A DNA stretch of 46,234 nt from Chlorobiaceae bacterium (GCA_013824085.1 PNNF01000019.1:1-46234), one strand, 5' to 3'; shown: positions 1 to 7,792, counted from the first letter of the stretch. Notes: a model not told the origin generated them from the sequence alone. Numbers and translations are program-made.

Positions 1-120
1 AAGCCAGGCAAGAAAGGATATAAACTACATCTAGCACCTAAAGATCATCCTTGGAGAAGAATGAATCAAAAAATAAGAGAGGATAAAGAGCGGAATTTTT
101 TTTCATCAGTTTTAGGGTAA
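1..120 (+). CDS. C-terminal tail of a transposase (partial, cut by window edge)
   Basis: The frame is open from the first base and stops at 118-120, giving 39 residues of a basic C-terminus containing the stretch APKDHPWRRM. A basic tail with an HPWR motif is typical of integrase-core (DDE, rve-type) transposases of IS481/ISNCY-like elements. This is family knowledge recalled from memory, not a search. The call is supported by what follows: about 140 bases downstream are two copies of a TACTGACATTT-type repeat ending in TTATTACA, as expected for the right end of such an element. The catalytic domain lies outside the window. It could be another DNA-binding protein, but the adjacent terminal repeat makes a transposase most likely. 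Confidence 0.6.
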   Translation, partial: KPGKKGYKLHLAPKDHPWRRMNQKIREDKERNFFSSVLG

Positions 121-173
121 CTACAGCCTGCCTCGGCGGCAGACGGGTCGGGCTACGCCCTCCTTACGTTACC
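121..173. repeat. G+C-rich double mini-hairpin between transposase stop and IS end
   Basis: This is a G+C-rich island in very A+T-rich surroundings. It holds two small perfect hairpins: CTGCC (128-132) with GGCAG (138-142), and GGGC (150-153) with GCCC (157-160). It directly follows the transposase stop codon. It looks like an intergenic palindromic repeat of the kind scattered through Bacteroidota-type genomes. Only one copy is visible here, so its repeat status is inferred. Confidence 0.4.
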
Positions 174-211
174 ATAAAACAAAACTTTAATTAACTCATT
201 TACTAAATTAA

Positions 212-264
212 TACTGACATTTCTATGGAGTTTTAAATACTGACATTTTTAAAGAGTTATTACA
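212..264. mobile_element. Right end of an insertion sequence (duplicated terminal repeat)
   Basis: Two tandem near-copies of one motif lie at 212-232 and 238-264, both starting TACTGACATTT and continuing to a GAGTT core. The outer copy ends TTATTACA at 264. Read inward it begins TGTAATAACTCTTTA, and this matches 5254-5280 in reverse complement with one difference over 27 bases. The TGT start and the doubled internal repeat resemble IS481/ISNCY-type ends. With the transposase tail at 1-120 on the same strand, this is the right end of that element and the element body lies to the left. No target duplication could be recognised next to the distant matching end. Confidence 0.6.
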
Positions 265-407
265 ATGAATTATTCAGGAGATATTTTCTGTTGACTTTAA
301 TCAATATTATAATTAGGTTTCAACAGGAAACATGAAAAATGTTTAAAGATCTTTTTCGCATTAATTACAATCATTATGTAACTGTTCCTTTATTATTTGG
401 AGTATAT

Positions 408-2234
408 ATGTGGCGTGTATTGTTTTTTTTCTCGTTTCTTTCTATTCTTAACGGTTGCGATCCTTCAACCGATGCGGGTGACCCTAAATTAGACCCAACA
501 GGGTCTGATGCAAAGGTTCAACTCGCAAACCAATCTCTTGAAGCTACATTTGTGTTCTGGGCTTCAAACTCATTTAATTCTGCAGCCGATTTTGACAGGC
601 TAAACTTCAAAACCTCTAATACACTTTACAAGGAAGCTCTTGTCCTCAATCCGGGGAATAATGCAGCAAGTTTTGGCGCGGCATTAACTGAAATATTAAC
701 TGCTTATGCGGATCCTGATATCAATGCGCTTCTTAAAAAATTCGAAGCATCAGGCTCCAACAAGGCACTGAGCAAGGCATTATTTAATATCGGACTTTAT
801 CAGTCAACAGGACAAATGCAAGTTCCATTGACAGCTATGGCAGAGAACACACTTTTTATGTTCCAAAAAGCTATGACAGATCCGCCTTTAATAAGCGAGG
901 TTCAAACTGTTCTCAAGAACAAATTATTACCGCGTATAATTTATGCTGTTGAGCAGCTTAATAAAGTTGCTGCTAATGATAATTTCAAATTTGAAGTAAC
1001 AGGAAGAATGCAAGGCGATCAGAACAGAAGCTCTGTCTATATTTATCCTGCCGAAGTTCACTTCTTCACTGCCGCTGTTAATGGTGTAAAGATGATGCTT
1101 GAACAAATGATGGTATATAAATTTGAGATGCCTAATTATTCGCAGCAAAGCTTAATTCAAGCACTCGATCAAAACGGTACTACCTTTTTCGCGTTAGCCG
1201 CCGATGGTACATCAAGAGCCGCGAATGCTAAAAGTGCGATGAATGAAATGATAAATAAATTCATTTCAGGTGTTCAGAAATTGGAAACAATTTCAGGCAG
1301 AAAAACAGATGCCATCATTAAAATTGGTAATGATGGGATGAAACAACAAGATATTGATACTCTTAAAGTCTATTTGCAGAAAATGAAAAGTGCTATAACT
1401 TCTCCGGTTTCAATCTTCGTAGAAAATGGAGATAGAGACGGAAACAGTTATACCATTCAGGTCAACTTATCAAGATTGTTTGATAATCCTGTCGCTAATC
1501 CTAAAAAATCCTTTATCCCTACATATCAAGTTCTAGCCGTAGGGACAAAGGACATTCAGATAAAATTTGCTGCAGAAACTTATGCACAATTCACTTTTCC
1601 AGATCCGACTTTTAACGGTCTATTCCCTGGTATGACTAACAGTAACCTTAAAAAACTGTTGCGCATTGATGAGGCTTTTGCTTTTAGATTGGAGGGCAGT
1701 ATTAATTCCGGTAATCAACCTTTACTATACTTGCCAAAACTAAGATTAGTGACAGCAGCTAAAACATATGAAGTAACCGCAAAAAAATATGGCTCTGGTT
1801 TTTATGCATGGTATGAGTATGAGTTCTTCATTCCTGATGTTAACAATGTGAGCTATACATTCTTTGTTGATTATGGTTCAGGATATGAAGAATTTATTGC
1901 AAACGAGCCTTTGATTATTAAAACAAAGCAGCATCTATGGAAGGAAATTAAAATTGATTTTCCGTCAGGTCTTCAATATTATTTAAATAGTAATCCTTGG
2001 TCTATCGACCTGTTTTGGCAGGGCTCATATACCTCAAGCGTTGTTCAAAAAGCTACAGGGGGTGGAAATTTTGTAGATCATATGCCGATGTCTTATTCTA
2101 ATTATTATCGGGATAACTTTATTACTCAAGGAACGACGTATAGATATAGAATAAGAACTTCGACAGTTGCTCAAAATGACCAATTTGTTCCCAAAAACCC
2201 TAAATATTCAAATATTGTGACGGTAAATCCATAG
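408..2234 (+). CDS. Large lipoprotein of unknown function
   Basis: This is a 608-residue protein starting at the ATG at 408, preceded by a TGGAG ribosome site at 397-401. A longer in-frame ATG at 339 would put 23 extra residues ahead of the signal peptide, so 408 is preferred. Residues 1-17 form a lipoprotein signal with the lipobox ILNGC, making Cys17 the acylated residue, with Asp at +2. Residues of about 25-150 look helical and TPR-like, with a NTLYKEALVLNPGNNAA stretch. The middle mixes helices with Ser/Thr-rich strands. The last 150 residues are strand-rich with aromatic repeats, like an Ig or fibronectin-type fold. It ends two bases before a beta-barrel-like gene, so the two probably form one envelope operon. 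I do not recognise the family. Base composition looks richer in G+C than most genes to the right, compatible with acquisition. Confidence 0.7.
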   Translation: MWRVLFFFSFLSILNGCDPSTDAGDPKLDPTGSDAKVQLANQSLEATFVFWASNSFNSAADFDRLNFKTSNTLYKEALVLNPGNNAASFGAALTEILTAYADPDINALLKKFEASGSNKALSKALFNIGLYQSTGQMQVPLTAMAENTLFMFQKAMTDPPLISEVQTVLKNKLLPRIIYAVEQLNKVAANDNFKFEVTGRMQGDQNRSSVYIYPAEVHFFTAAVNGVKMMLEQMMVYKFEMPNYSQQSLIQALDQNGTTFFALAADGTSRAANAKSAMNEMINKFISGVQKLETISGRKTDAIIKIGNDGMKQQDIDTLKVYLQKMKSAITSPVSIFVENGDRDGNSYTIQVNLSRLFDNPVANPKKSFIPTYQVLAVGTKDIQIKFAAETYAQFTFPDPTFNGLFPGMTNSNLKKLLRIDEAFAFRLEGSINSGNQPLLYLPKLRLVTAAKTYEVTAKKYGSGFYAWYEYEFFIPDVNNVSYTFFVDYGSGYEEFIANEPLIIKTKQHLWKEIKIDFPSGLQYYLNSNPWSIDLFWQGSYTSSVVQKATGGGNFVDHMPMSYSNYYRDNFITQGTTYRYRIRTSTVAQNDQFVPKNPKYSNIVTVNP

Positions 2235-2235
2235 A

Positions 2236-3597
2236 ATGAGATTAAGCTTTTTATTATTCATCTTTCTTTTTACCGGAATCTGCGAGACAATAAACTCACA
2301 GATTCCGGTTTACTTACCTCAGGATAATATTTTTGAAACTTCTGTTTCTTTTAACTATTTTGACATTTATAGAGAAAGAACAGACATTTCTAATTTGACT
2401 GCATATTACTATGAAGCCAAGTCAGGTGTTTCGTATAAAACCGATAATTTTCGCCTTTCTTTGTCAATTGAAGAATCAAGGTTCAGGTTCAATAAAATAT
2501 CTTCAAAGCATAATGCACTCGATTCAGATGTGTTGATTAAAAAACAATCGCTTGCACCAATGTTTCAATATAATTTTAAGAATACTTCAGCGACTGCTTT
2601 TTTATCGATGGAAAAAAACAATGGTACTAGTGAAAATTCATACGGTTTTAACTTTGAACTTAAAAAAAGAATTCTATTACTTGAAAAAATCAGTCTTCAG
2701 TTAAGCAAGATAAATATTCCGTTCTCGGCGTCTTTCAATTATGATGAAGACAATTTACACTTAAACAAATCGTTTCCTTTATTTATACTAAAGCAGTCGT
2801 TTGATTTCATACCCGTCCATAATCTTCAATCAAAAATAGATTTATATCAAATGTGGAATAGACGAGGCTCATCTTTTGCGGATTATCATACAATCACACA
2901 AGAGGCGCTGTTCTACGGATTTGAATTCAGAAATGATTACGACAAGAATATAAATTTATCAATCAAATACTTTGAAGGAGAAAGTGATCTCTTCTTTGAG
3001 CATCGAACTAATCTTTATGGAGAAAGTTCAATCTCAAACACTCAGATACTGCAGCTTGAAATTGGCATAGATTTAACTAAGCGGCTCTCCTTTCTGAAAA
3101 AGCTACAGCTTGGTTATTTGAATTTAACTTCTAAAGTTGTAGGTGATATGCAGTCTTGGCCCTTTACAGACGTGGTAACTTCTATTATTGCGAACAGGCT
3201 ATACTATCGAGGCGAGTGTAACATTGACGCTTTTTATTCTTCTCTGAGTACAGACTTTAATTTGATGAATATTAGAGTCAGTCCGGAATTGACTTTCATA
3301 CATTTTGAAGCTAACGGACAGATTGAAAATTGGCAGCCCCTGTTTCTTGTTTTTGGTGTGAAAAACTTCTCAAGCAGCCCAATAGACATTTTAAAATTGG
3401 GTGCCATCCATTTCAGTTTACAAACGAAAATAAATTTTGAGGAAATTTCACTGCTGATTTCTGCTGGGCAACTACTGCCCATTTATAAAGTTAAAAAAGC
3501 AATTGTAACAACGCCCGGATTACCAACACCTTCCGTATATAAAAAAAGTGATGGTGGTCGGTGGATTTCTATGGTTATTATAAAATATTTCAATTGA
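2236..3597 (+). CDS. Outer-membrane beta-barrel-like protein
   Basis: This 453-residue protein follows the lipoprotein stop after one base, which indicates translational coupling. Residues 1-21 are a signal peptide (MRLSFLLFIFLFTGICETI then NSQ). The remainder is a long series of alternating amphipathic strands with many Tyr/Phe residues, such as FNYFDIYRERTD and LSIKYFEGESDLFFEH. The C-terminus, WISMVIIKYFN, ends with aromatics as barrel strands often do. No enzymatic motif is visible. The likely location is the outer membrane, as partner of the upstream lipoprotein. I do not recognise the family. A transport or surface-assembly role would be a guess. Confidence 0.6.
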   Translation: MRLSFLLFIFLFTGICETINSQIPVYLPQDNIFETSVSFNYFDIYRERTDISNLTAYYYEAKSGVSYKTDNFRLSLSIEESRFRFNKISSKHNALDSDVLIKKQSLAPMFQYNFKNTSATAFLSMEKNNGTSENSYGFNFELKKRILLLEKISLQLSKINIPFSASFNYDEDNLHLNKSFPLFILKQSFDFIPVHNLQSKIDLYQMWNRRGSSFADYHTITQEALFYGFEFRNDYDKNINLSIKYFEGESDLFFEHRTNLYGESSISNTQILQLEIGIDLTKRLSFLKKLQLGYLNLTSKVVGDMQSWPFTDVVTSIIANRLYYRGECNIDAFYSSLSTDFNLMNIRVSPELTFIHFEANGQIENWQPLFLVFGVKNFSSSPIDILKLGAIHFSLQTKINFEEISLLISAGQLLPIYKVKKAIVTTPGLPTPSVYKKSDGGRWISMVIIKYFN

Positions 3598-3648
3598 AAA
3601 TGTTCTCATGTTTAAAAATTAACTTCCCGAAAATAGAAATGCAAGATT

Positions 3649-3786
3649 ATGCTAAACTATATTCGTGATGAAATTTATTCCAAATTCAAAGAATATCAAT
3701 CGTTTTACATCTCCGTTATGTGGCACGAAATGTGTCAAATTCAAGTCGAAAAAGGGAAGAATTACTGGGGGAATGAAATTCGATAA
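3649..3786 (+). CDS. Small open frame of 45 codons, possibly a gene remnant
   Basis: An ATG at 3649 opens 45 codons that read like normal protein (starting MLNYIRDEIYSKFKEY, with an MWHEMCQIQ stretch) rather than random A+T-rich filler. There is no clear ribosome site. The 3' half overlaps the left arm of a large hairpin at 3745-3828. It could be a tiny protein, the remnant of a larger gene, or chance. No family is recognised. Confidence 0.2.
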   Translation: MLNYIRDEIYSKFKEYQSFYISVMWHEMCQIQVEKGKNYWGNEIR

Positions 3787-3828
3787 CACATAGTTTCGGA
3801 TTTCAACATAATGCTTCCCTTTTTTTAT
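3745..3828 (+). terminator. Long-loop hairpin with T-tract after the lipoprotein/barrel genes
   Basis: An 11-base arm at 3749-3759 (AAAAAGGGAAG) pairs perfectly with 3814-3824 (CTTCCCTTTTT). The pairing continues inward, after one mismatch, with ATTA against TAAT. A run of T follows the right arm. The loop is long (about 50 bases) and contains a weaker GAAAT/ATTTC pairing. The best reading is a branched terminator for the operon ending at 3597, though it lies 150 bases downstream. A structured small RNA is an alternative. Confidence 0.45.
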
Positions 3829-3911
3829 CTTCCGAACCAGATTTCAAAAATATTTTATTAACTTTTAATCCATTTTGTAAATTTTTTATCTAATCATTTC
3901 AGGAACTCTAA

Positions 3912-4454
3912 TTGCAAATATCTGAACTATTAATTTGCTATCTCTGCGGCGAGACATGTGAAACCGAAACTATTAACATTGAAGAAAAACTTTTCTGTTG
4001 TGAAGGTTGTAAAATGGTTTATGAAATTCTTGAGGGCAGCAACCTTTGTTCGTCTTAATTATAAGTATGAGAAGAATCCAGGGACAAGTCAAAGGGTAAT
4101 TATCGCAAAAAATAAATACGAATATTTAGACGATGTAGATGTACAGCAAAAATTACTTGATTATTCTGATGCTCGGCTAAGCACTATAACTTTTTTCATC
4201 CCTCTTATGCACTGCGCTTCTTGTCTCTGGTTGCTCGAAAATTTAAGCCGCTTAAATCCCGCTACTCAAAATTCCCGCGTGAATTTTTTGAGTAAGAAAT
4301 TATCTATTAGCTTTTCTACAAATGAAATCACTTTGCGCCACGTAGCAGAGCTCTCCCCGCTATTGGTTATGAGCCTTTAACAAATTTAGAAAACTTAGAG
4401 AAAAAAACACAAACTTCTTACTACAAAAAACTCTATTACACAGATAACGACTGA
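3912..4454 (+). pseudogene. ccoI: Decayed CcoI/FixI-type copper P-type ATPase (N-terminal remnant)
   Basis: The gene opens with TTG at 3912 after an AGGAA ribosome site. The first frame gives CYLCGETC and later CCEGCKMVYEILEGSNLC, the cysteine-rich metal-binding domain found at the start of CcoI-type ATPases. It stops at 4056-4058. The next frame then continues the same protein: YEKNPGTSQ, then the heavy-metal-associated motif MHCASCLWLLENL with NSRVNFLSKKLSISF, stopping at 4378-4380. The original frame resumes as AIGYEPLTNLENLEKK and stops at 4452-4454. Further decayed similarity may run to about 4560. The transmembrane, CPC, DKTGT and hinge regions are absent. This is a multiply frameshifted and truncated gene. 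CcoI normally supplies copper to cbb3 cytochrome oxidase; no cco genes are nearby. Confidence 0.8.
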
Positions 4455-4567
4455 AGAAATGGCATTGTTCTCTCTGTCCAATACAATATTTTGTCGAAAA
4501 TATTTGTTCCGGCATTCAATAATTTTTATTTCTTTTTTTTATTTGGAATTGATTTGGGAGAAAAAAG

Positions 4568-4924
4568 TTAGTCGAGACCAAAAACAATTTTCAGTGCTTT
4601 GTCTATTTCTGTAATTTTATTTTCAGATAGTTGACCACGTATTTTTACAAGTCTAAAGTGATAATCAATTGGTCGGGTCTGCAGACAATCTGCTATCGAT
4701 TTTTTCGTGAGTCCACTCTCTTTAGATGGTTCTAATAAAACGTTAGTAAGTATTTGAGATTTTTTTTCATCCCAAGATGTTATTGGAACAACTTGAATTA
4801 CTGGAATCCTCTGATTGTAAACATCGTTCGTAACAACAATACAAGGGCGTATCTTTCCTGTTTCAGATCCTTTGACTGGATTCAAATCAATATCAATTAC
4901 CATTCCTCTTTTTATGGATTTCAT
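4568..4924 (-). CDS. mazF: MazF/PemK-type endoribonuclease toxin
   Basis: This is a 118-residue protein of the usual MazF/PemK size. Visible family features are the opening RGMVIDIDLNPVKGSETGKIRPCIVVTND, in parts the DLxPxxGSExxxxRP loop that carries catalytic and RNA-binding residues, then VVPITS, a QTRPID segment, and a closing helix. Family role: a sequence-specific mRNA endonuclease held inactive by its antitoxin. It overlaps the upstream antitoxin gene by four bases (ATGA), the standard coupled antitoxin-toxin layout. It has no deletion or frameshift. It lies between a dead ATPase gene and an insertion-sequence end, consistent with an accessory, mobile location. Confidence 0.85.
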   Translation of the reverse strand: MKSIKRGMVIDIDLNPVKGSETGKIRPCIVVTNDVYNQRIPVIQVVPITSWDEKKSQILTNVLLEPSKESGLTKKSIADCLQTRPIDYHFRLVKIRGQLSENKITEIDKALKIVFGLD

Positions 4925-5154
4925 TTAGGCCAATTTCCTATTGCCGAATTTGTTAATTCCCTTAATTCAGAATCCTCTTGATAAACCTGAGCATAAAGTT
5001 TAGCAGATTTTTCCAATTTTTCTTTTTCCAATGATCTCATAAATTCATCAATAGCAGAACGCACCAACGAACTTTTATCTTTATAGCCCAATTCCTGATA
5101 CTTACTTAAAAATATTAAGTGGTTTTCTTCAAAACTTATTTTAGCCTGTTGCAT
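4921..5154 (-). CDS. Ribbon-helix-helix antitoxin partner of MazF
   Basis: This 77-residue protein is followed, with a four-base overlap, by the MazF-like toxin. The N-terminus QQAKISFEENHLIFLSKY followed by YKDKSSLVRSAIDEFMRSLEKE fits a short strand plus two helices, the ribbon-helix-helix DNA-binding fold. The acidic C-terminal tail would wrap the toxin. A GAGG ribosome site lies just before the ATG on the minus strand. As in other toxin-antitoxin pairs it should repress its own promoter, which would fall in 5155-5250. The assignment as antitoxin comes mainly from position and size. Confidence 0.75.
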   Translation of the reverse strand: MQQAKISFEENHLIFLSKYQELGYKDKSSLVRSAIDEFMRSLEKEKLEKSAKLYAQVYQEDSELRELTNSAIGNWPK

Positions 5155-5253
5155 AGCATCCTCTTTTAGCTCCTAAGTTAGCTCTTATTTACGCCCCTAA
5201 TATAGGTAACAAGAAAATAATTTGCAAAAGGTTTGAATCCAAATTTTTTGCTG

Positions 5254-5308
5254 TGTAATAACTCTTTAGAAATGTCAGTAAATAGACTTCTATAAAAATG
5301 GCTGAGGC
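5254..5308. mobile_element. Solo insertion-sequence end (left-end remnant)
   Basis: 5254-5280 begins TGTAATAACTCTTTA and reads through AATGTCAGTA. It is the reverse complement of 238-264 with one mismatch in 27. A second, more degraded copy of the same motif follows at 5285-5308 and corresponds to the inner repeat at 212-232. Its orientation makes it a left end with the element body to the right, but no transposase follows and phoA begins within 130 bases. It is therefore a stranded end or the scar of a deleted copy. Confidence 0.55.
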
Positions 5309-5340
5309 TAAATCAGAAATGAAATAACAAAAAAATTCTC

Positions 5341-5371
5341 AAAAAAAAAGACTCCAAATTTTTGGAGTCCT
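5341..5371 (-). terminator. Intrinsic terminator of phoA
   Basis: An inverted repeat GACTCCAAA/TTTGGAGTC spans 5350-5369. On the minus strand it is followed by nine or more T residues (the A run at 5341-5349). It sits 13 bases beyond the phoA stop codon. Confidence 0.85.
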
Positions 5372-5382
5372 TGTATTTATAA

Positions 5383-6468
5383 TTAAAAAACAACGCTTGG
5401 TTTTAGTAACCAAATTAAGTTTCTTCCAATAAAATAATTATTGTAAACTCCAGAAAAATTTTCTGCACTGGGTCCGTATGCAAATACGCCAACCATTTCA
5501 GCGGTGTGTCCTTTCGAAGTAAAACGGAGATCAAGATTTTCGCCCGATAAAGTTCCGCCGTTAATCGACATTCCACCTGTTTCATGATCTGCAGTTACGA
5601 GGACTAAAGTTTTGCCATCATTTTTTGCAAATTCTAAAACGTAATTTACTGCGTTTGAAAATTCATTCGTCTCTGCTAAAAGTGCTGCGGAATTGTTATC
5701 GTGTCCAGCCCAATCAATTTGCGAGCCTTCTATCATAAGGACAAAACCATTTTTATTTTTTGATAATTGCTCAATCGCTTTTTGAATTAATTCTGGTAAG
5801 AAGTACTTTCTCTCTAACGTTGGATTGAGTGCGGCTGAATCTAAAAGTGCATAAAATTTGTTTGAAACAGTATTTGTCATCAAAGAATTTATATCAGTAA
5901 AAACGGAGTAGCCATTCGTTACTAATTTTTTTGTTAAGTCTATTTCATCTTCTCTTGCTCCACCAATTGACTTCGGAGTGAAAAATTTTAATCCTCCTCC
6001 TATCACTACTTCAAGCGGTTCATCGTAAAATTGTTTTGCAATTTCTGTCTCTTTTTTTCTATCGTTTACGTTCGCAATAAATGTTGCAGGAGTAGCATGA
6101 GTAACTGAGCTTGTAACAACCACACCCGTCGATTTATTCAATTCTTCTGCATAATCAAAAATTGATTTTAAGTTGTTGCCAAGAGTATCAACAGAGATAT
6201 ATCCGTTCCTTGTTCTGTATCCAGTGGCTATTGCTGTGCCTCCTGCTCCAGAGTCAGTAATTAATTTATCGAGTGACGAAGTATTCGACAACCCAATAAA
6301 TTTAAATTTCCTAAACGGAGAATTAGGATCGGAGATTACATTTGTGGAGACGTAATTTATTCCCATTCCATCGCCAATCATAATGATGATATTTTTTGGT
6401 TTTTCCGAGGTGTAAACTATTGTAGAAAAAAGTAGAAAAAAGATTATGTGTAGTTTTAAGTTTTTCAT
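5383..6468 (-). CDS. phoA: Alkaline phosphatase, PhoA family, exported
   Basis: This is a 361-residue phosphomonoesterase of the alkaline phosphatase superfamily, acting outside the cytoplasm to release phosphate. The start at 6468 is chosen because it begins the signal peptide MKNLKLHIIFFLLFSTIVYT; a longer frame from 6528 would bury it. Active-site motifs are complete: IGDGMG with Asp33, TDSGAGGT with nucleophile Ser73 after Asp72, THATPATF for the magnesium site, IDWAGHDNN with Asp252 and His256, TADHETGG with Asp294 and His295, and GHTAEM with His321. It is shorter than E. coli PhoA and lacks obvious disulfide cysteines. It is followed by a strong terminator and preceded by the ilvE terminator, so it is probably a single-gene unit. 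No Pho box was identified. Confidence 0.93.
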   Translation of the reverse strand: MKNLKLHIIFFLLFSTIVYTSEKPKNIIIMIGDGMGINYVSTNVISDPNSPFRKFKFIGLSNTSSLDKLITDSGAGGTAIATGYRTRNGYISVDTLGNNLKSIFDYAEELNKSTGVVVTSSVTHATPATFIANVNDRKKETEIAKQFYDEPLEVVIGGGLKFFTPKSIGGAREDEIDLTKKLVTNGYSVFTDINSLMTNTVSNKFYALLDSAALNPTLERKYFLPELIQKAIEQLSKNKNGFVLMIEGSQIDWAGHDNNSAALLAETNEFSNAVNYVLEFAKNDGKTLVLVTADHETGGMSINGGTLSGENLDLRFTSKGHTAEMVGVFAYGPSAENFSGVYNNYFIGRNLIWLLKPSVVF

Positions 6469-6483
6469 AGTAATAAAAAATAA

Positions 6484-6511
6484 AAACTCTCTCAATTGCT
6501 CAAGAGAGTTG
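6484..6511 (-). terminator. Intrinsic terminator of ilvE
   Basis: AACTCTCT at 6485-6492 pairs with AGAGAGTT at 6503-6510 across a 10-base loop. On the minus strand the hairpin is followed by a T-rich run. It lies about 50 bases past the ilvE stop and before the phoA start. Confidence 0.7.
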
Positions 6512-6560
6512 TGAAAAAATAGATGCAATGGAAAAATAAGAATTAAATATTAAGCTAAAG

Positions 6561-7649
6561 TTAAGAATCTATTAAAGATAATTCTTCAACTTTTGTAAGC
6601 CAATTATATTTATCTGCTACAAGCCCATATTGGATTGAAGTAATTTCTTCAAAAAGTTTGAGTGCAAGTTCACCATTGTTTCCATTGTTAATAATCATTT
6701 TATGATTTTTATATTTCATTTCGCCAATGGTAGAAATCACAACAGCTGTTCCTGAGCCAAAAACTTCAAGCACGTTTCCTGCTTTGTATTGATCTAAGAA
6801 TTCATCAATACTAACGAGCCGTTCAGTAATATTTACGCCCCAATATTTTAAGATATGAATTACAGAAGCTCTTGTAACTCCGTGTAAAATTCCACCCGTT
6901 AATTTTGGAGTAACAACTTCATCCTTAAATCTGATAAAGATATTCATCGCTCCAACTTCTTCAATGAAGCGTTGTTCAATTCCATCAAGCCAAAGCACTT
7001 GCGAGAAACCTTGTTGCCGTGCTAATTCACTTGCTAACAAGCTTGCTGCATAATTGCCCGGAGTTTTACATTCTCCCAAACCTTTTCTAACAGCTCTCAC
7101 AAATTGGTCTTGAACTAAAATTTTTACGGGCTTAAATCCTTCGGGATAGTAAGCACCAACAGGAGATAACAAAATAATAAACTTATACGATTTAGAAGGA
7201 CGAACTCCAAGCACTTCGTCTGTTCCATACATAAATGGTCTTATGTATAAAGCTTCTCCTTTTTTTGTAGGTATCCAATTTCGATCAATAGAGACAAGCT
7301 CCTTTAATGCTTCAATTGCAAAATCGATATCCACAGTTGGCATGCATAATCTTTGAGCAGAATTATTTAAGCGCTGAAAATGTTTTTCAACTCTAAAAAT
7401 TACAACATCTTCGCTTGCAGATTTGAATGCTTTTAATCCTTCAAACAATGCTTGTCCATAATGAATAAACATAGCTGCGGGATGTAAACTTAATTTTTCG
7501 AGAGGCTTTATAATTGCGTTGTGCCATCCTTTTTCGGGAGTATAATCCATCTCGAAGACATGGTCTGTAAAGATTTGGCCAAAGCCCAACTCTTCAGGTA
7601 AAACAATAGGTTCTGTTCTGTTTTTAATTTGATATGTAACGTTTTTCAT
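6561..7649 (-). CDS. ilvE: Branched-chain amino acid aminotransferase
   Basis: This is a 362-residue PLP enzyme of fold type IV. It performs the last step of valine, leucine and isoleucine synthesis, transferring an amino group from glutamate to the branched 2-oxoacids in the cytoplasm. Visible signatures: YGQALFEGLKAFK near residue 64, YIRPFMYGTDEVLGV near 135, and the catalytic lysine at Lys195 in GECKTPGNYAAS. Also present are WLDGIEQRFIEEVGAMNIF and the late phosphate-binding GSGTAVVISTIGEM. Length and layout match the long BCAT group (BCAT2-like) rather than the shorter E. coli type. It has its own terminator. No leader peptide or T-box was found upstream at 7650-7792. Confidence 0.95.
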   Translation of the reverse strand: MKNVTYQIKNRTEPIVLPEELGFGQIFTDHVFEMDYTPEKGWHNAIIKPLEKLSLHPAAMFIHYGQALFEGLKAFKSASEDVVIFRVEKHFQRLNNSAQRLCMPTVDIDFAIEALKELVSIDRNWIPTKKGEALYIRPFMYGTDEVLGVRPSKSYKFIILLSPVGAYYPEGFKPVKILVQDQFVRAVRKGLGECKTPGNYAASLLASELARQQGFSQVLWLDGIEQRFIEEVGAMNIFIRFKDEVVTPKLTGGILHGVTRASVIHILKYWGVNITERLVSIDEFLDQYKAGNVLEVFGSGTAVVISTIGEMKYKNHKMIINNGNNGELALKLFEEITSIQYGLVADKYNWLTKVEELSLIDS

Positions 7650-7792
7650 AAGAAACTCAATTAATTTCTTTTAATTTTAGTGTATATTTAATCAATTATT
7701 TTTTAAGAAAAAAATTAATTAAACTGTTAACATTATTATCGATTATTAGGCAATTTAATTAACTAACATTAATTATTTAAGGAAATACTCGA

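Noticed and set aside
290-317. TTGACT and TATAAT upstream of the lipoprotein
   Set aside because: The spacing is 11 bases, far from the usual 16-18, so it is not a credible sigma-70-type promoter.
3720-3735. TGGCACGAAATGTGT resembling a sigma-54 promoter
   Set aside because: The -12 element has GT rather than GC and no gene starts at a sensible distance except the dead ccoI remnant.
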